Source of the DNA: Deltaproteobacteria bacterium
GTDB taxonomy: Bacteria; Myxococcota; Kuafuiibacteriia; Kuafuiibacteriales; Kuafuiibacteriaceae
Assembly: GCA_016703535.1 (NCBI GenBank)
Contig: JADJBV010000001.1
Span: 1,922,001-1,986,000 of the forward strand
Reading direction: 5' to 3'
Length of the DNA stretch: 64,000 nt
Of the stretch, positions 59,020-64,000 are shown piece after piece. How positions within the stretch are numbered: position 1 is the stretch's first letter; every line of letters begins with the position of its first letter. The notes under the pieces are model-generated. The model was not told the DNA's origin and ran no database searches. It saw only the letters and a list, made by a program, of their open reading frames with translations. The translations under genes and the position numbers were made by a program.

Positions 59020-60131
59020 GTCCGGGCTCCCTTGGTCTTGCCGCTGGCCGGTCGCCGCTTCGTCGAGCCGCCCTTTTGGGCCTCGGGGGGATCGAGCTCT
59101 CGCACGGCCCCTTCGGTGACCGCACCCAAGGCCCGAAACCGCCGGTAACGATCGTCCACCAGCTCGGTGGGCTTCATCTTCACCAGCTCCGAAAGTTCGG
59201 TGTGGAGCGCCTCTTGGAGCCGCCGGGCCGCCAAGGGGTGATCACGGTGGGCGCCCCCCAGCGGCTCTTTGATCACCTGATCGACCACCCCCAAGGCGGT
59301 CAGATCCGGCGCGGTCAATTTGAGGGCGTCGGCGGCCCGTTCGGCGTGGGAGGCGTCCTTGAAGAGGATCGAGGCGCAGCCCTCCGGCGAGATCACCGAG
59401 TAGATGCTGAACTCCAACATCAACACCCGGTTGGCGACGCCGATGGCCAAAGCCCCGCCGCTGCCCCCTTCACCGATCACCACACTCACCACCGGCACCT
59501 TGAGGGCCGCCATGCCCTCCAGGCACTCGGCGATGGCTTGGGCTTGGCCGCGTTCTTCGGCGCCGATGCCCGGGTAGGCGCCCGGGGTGTCGATCAAGGT
59601 GACGATCGGCAGGCCAAAACGTTCGGCGACCCGCATGGCCCGGAGCGCCTTTCGGTAGCCCTCGGGCCGGGGCATGCCGAAGTTGCGGCGCAGGTTTTCG
59701 GCGGTGGTGCGGCCCTTTTGGTGGCCGATGACCATCACACTTTCGCCCTTCAGCTTGGCCAAACCGCAGACGATGGCCGGGTCGTCGCCAAAGTTGCGAT
59801 CGCCGTGGAGCTCCACGAAGTCAGCGAAGGCGCTCTGCAGGTAGTCGAGCGTGTAGGGACGTTGGGGGTGCCGGGCCACCTGGACGATCTGCCAGCGGCT
59901 GAGCCTCGAGAAGATCTGCCCTTTGAGGGTCAGGGCCTGCTCCTCCAGCCGGAGGATCTGGGACTCGAGCTGCATCATGCTCGTGCCGTCGGCCTTCTTC
60001 TTCTTCTTGAGGCGGCCTTCGTCGGCGACGGTGGCGGCGAGCTGGTCCCGACCGGCGGCCAGGCGACGCAGCTCTTCGATCTGGCGCTCCAGCTCTAGCA
60101 CGGGGCGCTCGAATTCCAGCTCACGACTCAC
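59016..60131 (-). CDS. accA: Acetyl-CoA carboxylase carboxyltransferase subunit alpha
   Basis: 371 residues. GGEGSGGALAIGVANRVLMLEFSIYSVISPEGCASILF and RPYTLDYLQSAFADFVELHGDRNFGDDPAIV are the family signatures. It works with AccD to carboxylate acetyl-CoA to malonyl-CoA for fatty-acid synthesis. A basic C-terminal tail of about 50 residues extends past the usual end. GTG start at 60131, 10 bases after miaA. Confidence 0.95.
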   Translation of the reverse strand: MSRELEFERPVLELERQIEELRRLAAGRDQLAATVADEGRLKKKKKADGTSMMQLESQILRLEEQALTLKGQIFSRLSRWQIVQVARHPQRPYTLDYLQSAFADFVELHGDRNFGDDPAIVCGLAKLKGESVMVIGHQKGRTTAENLRRNFGMPRPEGYRKALRAMRVAERFGLPIVTLIDTPGAYPGIGAEERGQAQAIAECLEGMAALKVPVVSVVIGEGGSGGALAIGVANRVLMLEFSIYSVISPEGCASILFKDASHAERAADALKLTAPDLTALGVVDQVIKEPLGGAHRDHPLAARRLQEALHTELSELVKMKPTELVDDRYRRFRALGAVTEGAVRELDPPEAQKGGSTKRRPASGKTKGART

Positions 60132-60141
60132 GGCTGTTGGC

Positions 60142-61068
60142 CTACAACGCGGCTTCTCGTTCGCGCAACCTTTCCCAGAGCTCGGCGGCCGTTGCCTGGG
60201 GGTCGACCGGCCAAAGGGCGGAATCGTTGCGCCACCAGTTGCGTTGACGTTTGGCGTATTGGCGGGTCGAGGTTTCGGTCCGCTCGATGGCCTCTTCCAA
60301 GGTCATGGTCCCCGCCACCACCTGGGCCGCGTCCCGATAACCGATGATCGAGAGGCCGGGCGCCGAGGCCGGGATCCCCCGAGCGAGCAAGGCCCGGACC
60401 TCCTCGACCAGGCCGGCGGCGTACATGTGCTGGGTCCGCGCCTTGATCCGCTGGTGGAGCTCCTCTTTGGGCACCTGGGGCGTCACCGCCAACAGCCGGT
60501 ACCGGGCCTCCCGAAAGCCGTGTTCGGCCTGCAGGCGCGAGATCGGGACGCCGGTCTGGCGGTACACCTCCAGGGCCCGGCCGATCCGCTGGGGATCGCC
60601 CGGCTGGATCTTGGCCGCCGCCTCGGGATCGACCCGGCGGAGTTCGTCGTGCAACACCTGGGGCCCGTGTTCCACGAGGGCCTGGCGCACCGCCGCCCGC
60701 AGCTTTGGATCGATGGCCGGCGCCGAAAAGATCCCGAACACCAGGGCCCGCTGCCAAAGGCCGGTCCCCCCGCACAAGATCGGGATCCGGCCCCGGCTCT
60801 GGATCTCGGCGATCGCCTGATCGGCGGCGGCCGCGTATTGGGCGGCGCTCCACTGTTCGGTCGGCGGCAGGACGTCGATCAGGTGATGCCGGACCCGGGC
60901 CTGCTCCGCCGGGGTCGGTTTGGCGGTGCCGAGATCGAGCCCCACAAAGATCTGGGCCGAGTCGCAGGAGACGATCTCGCCGCCGACGTGTTCGGCCAAA
61001 GCCATGGCCAAGGCGGACTTGCCGCTGGCGGTGGGGCCGAGGACCGCGTGGAGCATCGGTGGGGTCAT
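60142..61068 (-). CDS. miaA: tRNA dimethylallyltransferase
   Basis: 308 residues from the ATG at 61068, which overlaps the mutL stop (ATGA); an earlier GTG-type start is not needed. The P-loop GPTASGKS (11-18), substrate motif VSCDSAQIFVGLDLGTAKP and QYAKRQRNWWR are characteristic. It adds the dimethylallyl group to A37 of UNN-codon tRNAs. mutL-miaA is a common pairing in bacteria. Confidence 0.94.
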   Translation of the reverse strand: MTPPMLHAVLGPTASGKSALAMALAEHVGGEIVSCDSAQIFVGLDLGTAKPTPAEQARVRHHLIDVLPPTEQWSAAQYAAAADQAIAEIQSRGRIPILCGGTGLWQRALVFGIFSAPAIDPKLRAAVRQALVEHGPQVLHDELRRVDPEAAAKIQPGDPQRIGRALEVYRQTGVPISRLQAEHGFREARYRLLAVTPQVPKEELHQRIKARTQHMYAAGLVEEVRALLARGIPASAPGLSIIGYRDAAQVVAGTMTLEEAIERTETSTRQYAKRQRNWWRNDSALWPVDPQATAAELWERLREREAAL

Positions 61069-62951
61069 GACTTGTAGAACAAGCGGGCCAACTCGGGGGC
61101 GGTCCACTCGAGGAAGAGGGGCCGCTCCTGGGAGCCGAAGCCCGGGGCGCCGATCTGGTCCAGCTGCCGCAACAAGGCCCGGATCTCTTCGGGGGTCAGC
61201 CGCACCCCGCTCTTGATGGCGGCGTGGCGGGCCGACCGCAGCAGCAGCCGATCGAGCCGCTCCTCCAGCGGAGTGGCCGCGTCCATGGCCGCCAACTCAT
61301 CGAGGAGATCGATCAGCAACGGCGCCAGTTCGACGCCCCCCAAGGCCGCCGGCGCGGTCTTCAGCAACCAGGTCACGCCACCAAAAGGTTCGACCTCGAA
61401 GCCCACCGCCAAGAGGCGCCCCCGTTCGGCCTCCATGGTCCGGGCCCGGGTGGGATCCAGCTCCAGGGTCAGGGGCACCAAAAGCGGCTGGATCGCCGTC
61501 GCCTCCTTGGCCTGGGCCGCCTTCAGCCGCGCGAAGCCGATCCGCTCGTGGGCCACCTGCTGATCGATCAACACCAAACGCCCCGGCGCCTGGCACACCA
61601 GATAAGCGCCCAAGGCCTGGCCGATCGGCTCGAGGGCCGAAAAATCGCCGAAATTTGTGGGCTCCTCGGGCCCCCCGGGGTTCGGCAGCGGCAACACGGG
61701 GTTCGGGTCCCGATCCCGCAGCCCAAAACCGAAGCCCAGATCCGGGACGTAACGCCCTCGGGCCTTGGCGTCGAAGGCCGGCGGCCGCGGCGGCGGGTGC
61801 AGGCTCCGGGCCCGCTCCACGAAGGCCGGCCCGTGGGACGACGGGCTGTTCCCCCGTGGTTCGTCGAGGTGCAGGCCACTCGGGGTCGGGTCGGCCAGGC
61901 GGTAGACCCGTTCGGGGGCGGGCGCGGGGCCCAAGTGGCGGGCCAACCAAGGCGCGGGCTGGAGCGTTCGGCCCAAGGCGGCGGTGATCGCCCGGTGGAC
62001 GTCGGTGCTGCTCTGAAACCGCACCTCGGTCTTTTGGGGGTGGACGTTGACGTCCAAGGTCCGGGGATCGAGCTCCAGGAACAACACCACCACCGGATAC
62101 CGGCCCTTCTCGAGGAGCGGGCGATAGGCCTCTTGGATCGCGTGTTGGGCGGTGCGTTCCCGAACGAAGCGTCCGTTGACGAAGACGTACAGGCCCCGGG
62201 AGGTCCGCTCCGAGACGTCGGGCGCCGCCACGAAGCCGTGCACCTTGATCCGCCGGGGTTCGGGGTCCTGGACGATCGGGAAGAGGCGATCGGCGACCGG
62301 CCGCCCCAAGATCCGGCCCAGGCGCCCCCGGGGATCGTCGCCCTGTTCGGGCGGGGCGTCGATCAGGCTGCGGCCTTCGGCCAACAAGCGAAAGCCCACG
62401 TCGGGCCGGGCCAAGGCGAGCCGCACCACCGCGTCGGTCAGGTGGCTCATTTCGGTGCTGGGGGTCTTCAGGAACTTCCGGCGGGCGGGGACGTTGAAGA
62501 AGAGGTCGGCGACCTCCACCGTGGTGCCTGGGGGCGCGCCCGCTTCTTCGACCGGGCCTTTTTGGCCGCCCTCGACCCGGATCCGGGTGGCGACCTCGTC
62601 GTCGGCCCGGCGGGTGGTCAAGACGAAGCGGCTGACGCTGGCGATCGACGGCAAGGCCTCACCCCGAAAGCCCATGGTCAACACCGTCTCCAAGTCCTGG
62701 GCGCTCTTGATCTTGGAGGTGGCGTGCCGCTCCAGGCACAAGGCCGCGTCCTCCCGGCTCATCCCCAGGCCGTCGTCGCTGACCCGGATCAGGCCCGTGC
62801 CGCCCCCTTCGACCGCCACCTCGATCCGGCGGGCCCGGGCGTCCAGGGCGTTTTCGACCAGCTCCTTGACCGCCGAGGCCGGCCGCTCCACGACCTCACC
62901 GGCCGCGATCTGGTTGGCCACGTCGTCGGGCAGCCGAAAGATCGAGCCCAT
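61065..62951 (-). CDS. mutL: DNA mismatch repair protein MutL, without recognisable endonuclease motifs
   Basis: 628 residues from the ATG at 62951. The GHKL ATPase is normal: NQIAAGEVVERPASAVKELVENALDA, GNG-type DDGLGM, HATSKIK, GFRGEALPSIASV. The C-terminal dimerisation domain is present, but the MutL endonuclease motif DQHAAHER is DQQVAHERIGFA (D463), the CPHGRP motif is GSQERP and the ACHAAIK motif is RHAAIKSG. It therefore probably cannot nick DNA itself. A long Pro-rich linker separates the domains. First gene of the operon. Confidence 0.92.
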   Translation of the reverse strand: MGSIFRLPDDVANQIAAGEVVERPASAVKELVENALDARARRIEVAVEGGGTGLIRVSDDGLGMSREDAALCLERHATSKIKSAQDLETVLTMGFRGEALPSIASVSRFVLTTRRADDEVATRIRVEGGQKGPVEEAGAPPGTTVEVADLFFNVPARRKFLKTPSTEMSHLTDAVVRLALARPDVGFRLLAEGRSLIDAPPEQGDDPRGRLGRILGRPVADRLFPIVQDPEPRRIKVHGFVAAPDVSERTSRGLYVFVNGRFVRERTAQHAIQEAYRPLLEKGRYPVVVLFLELDPRTLDVNVHPQKTEVRFQSSTDVHRAITAALGRTLQPAPWLARHLGPAPAPERVYRLADPTPSGLHLDEPRGNSPSSHGPAFVERARSLHPPPRPPAFDAKARGRYVPDLGFGFGLRDRDPNPVLPLPNPGGPEEPTNFGDFSALEPIGQALGAYLVCQAPGRLVLIDQQVAHERIGFARLKAAQAKEATAIQPLLVPLTLELDPTRARTMEAERGRLLAVGFEVEPFGGVTWLLKTAPAALGGVELAPLLIDLLDELAAMDAATPLEERLDRLLLRSARHAAIKSGVRLTPEEIRALLRQLDQIGAPGFGSQERPLFLEWTAPELARLFYKS

Positions 62952-63026
62952 CGGGCGCCGAGGGTCGGGGCTTTCTGCGCCTTCGTCAACTTGACTCGGC
63001 ACGGACCTTTTGGCCTTTGGCGGTCG

Positions 63027-63743
63027 ATGCCCCTTTGGGTCTTGGCCGATCCCCACGGCGGGGGAGACGAGGTGGCCGATCGGGCTTTGTTGGCCCTCCT
63101 CGCCCGGGCCCAAGCGCGACGGGCCGACCTGTTGATCTTGGGCGACCTGTTTTTGGCGTGGCTCGGGCCCTCCCGCTTCCACACCCCCTTTCAAGCGGAG
63201 GTGGTGGCGGCCTTGGTCGAGCTGCGGCGCCGGGGCGGCCGGATCCGCTTCGTGGTCGGCAACCGGGACTACCTGACCGAAGACGCACCGCCGGCCTTCG
63301 ACGAGATCCACCACGGCGAGGTGAAGCTCGACGTTGGCGGGGTGCCGACCTGGGTGCTCCACGGCGATCTGGCCCAACCCAAAGACCAGGCCTACCGGAC
63401 CTGGCACCAGCTCTCCCGGAGCGCCCCCGTCACTTACGCACTGCGTCGGGCCCCGGGGGCCTGGGGGCGAGGGCTGGCGGGCCGGATCGAGGCCCAGCTG
63501 CGGAACACCAACCAGGCCTACAAGAGCGGCGTCTTGCCGCTGGAAGTGGTCCAGGCCATCGGCCAAAGGGCCCAGGCCGCCGGTTGTGCCCGGGCTTTGG
63601 TGGGCCACTTCCACCACGATCGGGTGGTGGACGTGCCCGACGGCGCCCCGGTGATCCTCGCCCCCGGGTGGTGTGAACATCAGCGCGTTTTGGTGGCCGA
63701 GCCCGAAGGCAAGCTGCGAAGTTGGGCCTTGGCCCGCCTGTGA
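63027..63743 (+). CDS. LpxH-like metallophosphoesterase
   Basis: 238 residues from the ATG at 63027, divergent from mutL (75 bases). The calcineurin-type metal motifs are present: D8-x-H10 in LADPHGG, LGDLF, VGNRDY (GNRD as in LpxH rather than GNHD), LHGDL and GHFHHD. The spacing fits UDP-2,3-diacylglucosamine hydrolase (LpxH), which makes lipid X in lipid A synthesis; other diesterases have the same motifs. No other lpx gene is nearby. Confidence 0.72.
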   Translation: MPLWVLADPHGGGDEVADRALLALLARAQARRADLLILGDLFLAWLGPSRFHTPFQAEVVAALVELRRRGGRIRFVVGNRDYLTEDAPPAFDEIHHGEVKLDVGGVPTWVLHGDLAQPKDQAYRTWHQLSRSAPVTYALRRAPGAWGRGLAGRIEAQLRNTNQAYKSGVLPLEVVQAIGQRAQAAGCARALVGHFHHDRVVDVPDGAPVILAPGWCEHQRVLVAEPEGKLRSWALARL

Positions 63744-63784
63744 ACCGTTGACGGACCGTGGGCACACCACTACACCAGCGGTCC

Positions 63785-64000
63785 ATGAAGTTGCGCTGGC
63801 CTCTGCTGATCCTGCCCTTCGTCTTCGTCGCCTGCTCCGGTGACTCCACCGACGACGCTGGCACCCCGCCGGCGGCCTGCCTGAACATCTCGGGTGAGGT
63901 CGAGGCCTCGGGCCTGAAGATCCGAAAGCCCGAAGATGAGACCCACGGCTGCGTTGAGATGCCGGGCAGCAAGGAAGACGAGAAGCTTTGCGGCGAAAAG
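63785..64000 (+). CDS. Partial lipoprotein of unknown function (C-terminus off the right edge)
   Basis: The first 72 codons are visible. The signal (MKLRWPLLILPFVFVACSG) has a lipobox FVAC (Cys17), then an acidic Asp/Ser/Thr-rich tether and three further Cys. No family recognised. A weak TTGACG / 17 bases / TACACC pair upstream at about 63748 could be its promoter; if so its leader is very short. Confidence 0.6.
   Translation, partial: MKLRWPLLILPFVFVACSGDSTDDAGTPPAACLNISGEVEASGLKIRKPEDETHGCVEMPGSKEDEKLCGEK

Overview
The window is about 70% GC (by eye), uses TTG and CTG as main Leu codons, and is packed with genes that overlap by 4-17 bases. Three things point to Myxococcota or a close deltaproteobacterial relative: many lipoproteins with Asp/Ala/Gly- or Pro-Asp-Ser-Gly-rich linkers, two Ser/Thr kinases with C-terminal PEGA domains, and a surface protein ending in a MYXO-CTERM-like sorting tail. 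This is an inference from gene content; no rRNA or tRNA gene is visible and I recognise no phage.

Layout. 1-5418: class V aminotransferase plus an edge lipoprotein (minus), then a plus-strand operon of lipoprotein esterase, histidine phosphatase, ferritin-like protein and a DUF455/ATP-grasp fusion. 5405-10638: aroC and a SUFU-domain protein, divergent from an acyl-CoA dehydrogenase / outer-membrane barrel / enoyl-CoA hydratase operon with twin palindromic operators. 10691-23203: surface and envelope proteins (MYXO-CTERM lipoprotein, archaemetzincin, FG-GAP lipoprotein, double cyclic-nucleotide-binding protein, amidohydrolase, beta-propeller lipoprotein) and a PEGA kinase. 23231-28188: a four-gene iron cluster (imelysin, di-heme DUF1111 protein, imelysin, gamma-carboxylase-like HTTM protein) behind a Fur-box-like site. 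28455-37895: OmpH/Skp, an SdpI-like protein, a catalytically altered DapA homologue, a Lys/Ala/Pro-rich protein, purL-purQ-purS and topB.

37896-38737 is a noncoding repeat region. It holds a two-copy 121/131-bp repeat and a two-copy 73-bp repeat in which four of five differences are compensatory changes within one hairpin stem. A 279-bp MITE-like element with an exact 11-bp flanking duplication sits between the two 73-bp copies. rpsA follows, then a TolQ/TolR/TolR motor operon with a recognisable promoter, a hypothetical lipoprotein, and a chemosensory operon (STAS, cheA, MCP, cheW, cheB) with an upstream 18-bp palindrome, a porin and a second MCP.

53009-62951 (minus) is one tight housekeeping chain: mutL, miaA, accA, hisC, a FxLYD-like protein, aroA, a PEGA kinase and cmk. 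The MutL has lost the usual endonuclease motifs. The right edge has an LpxH-like metallophosphoesterase and the start of another lipoprotein. The least explained parts are the repeat region, the iron cluster, the ferritin-like/ATP-grasp fusion and a recurring GCAAG-N4-CTTGC palindrome inside coding regions.
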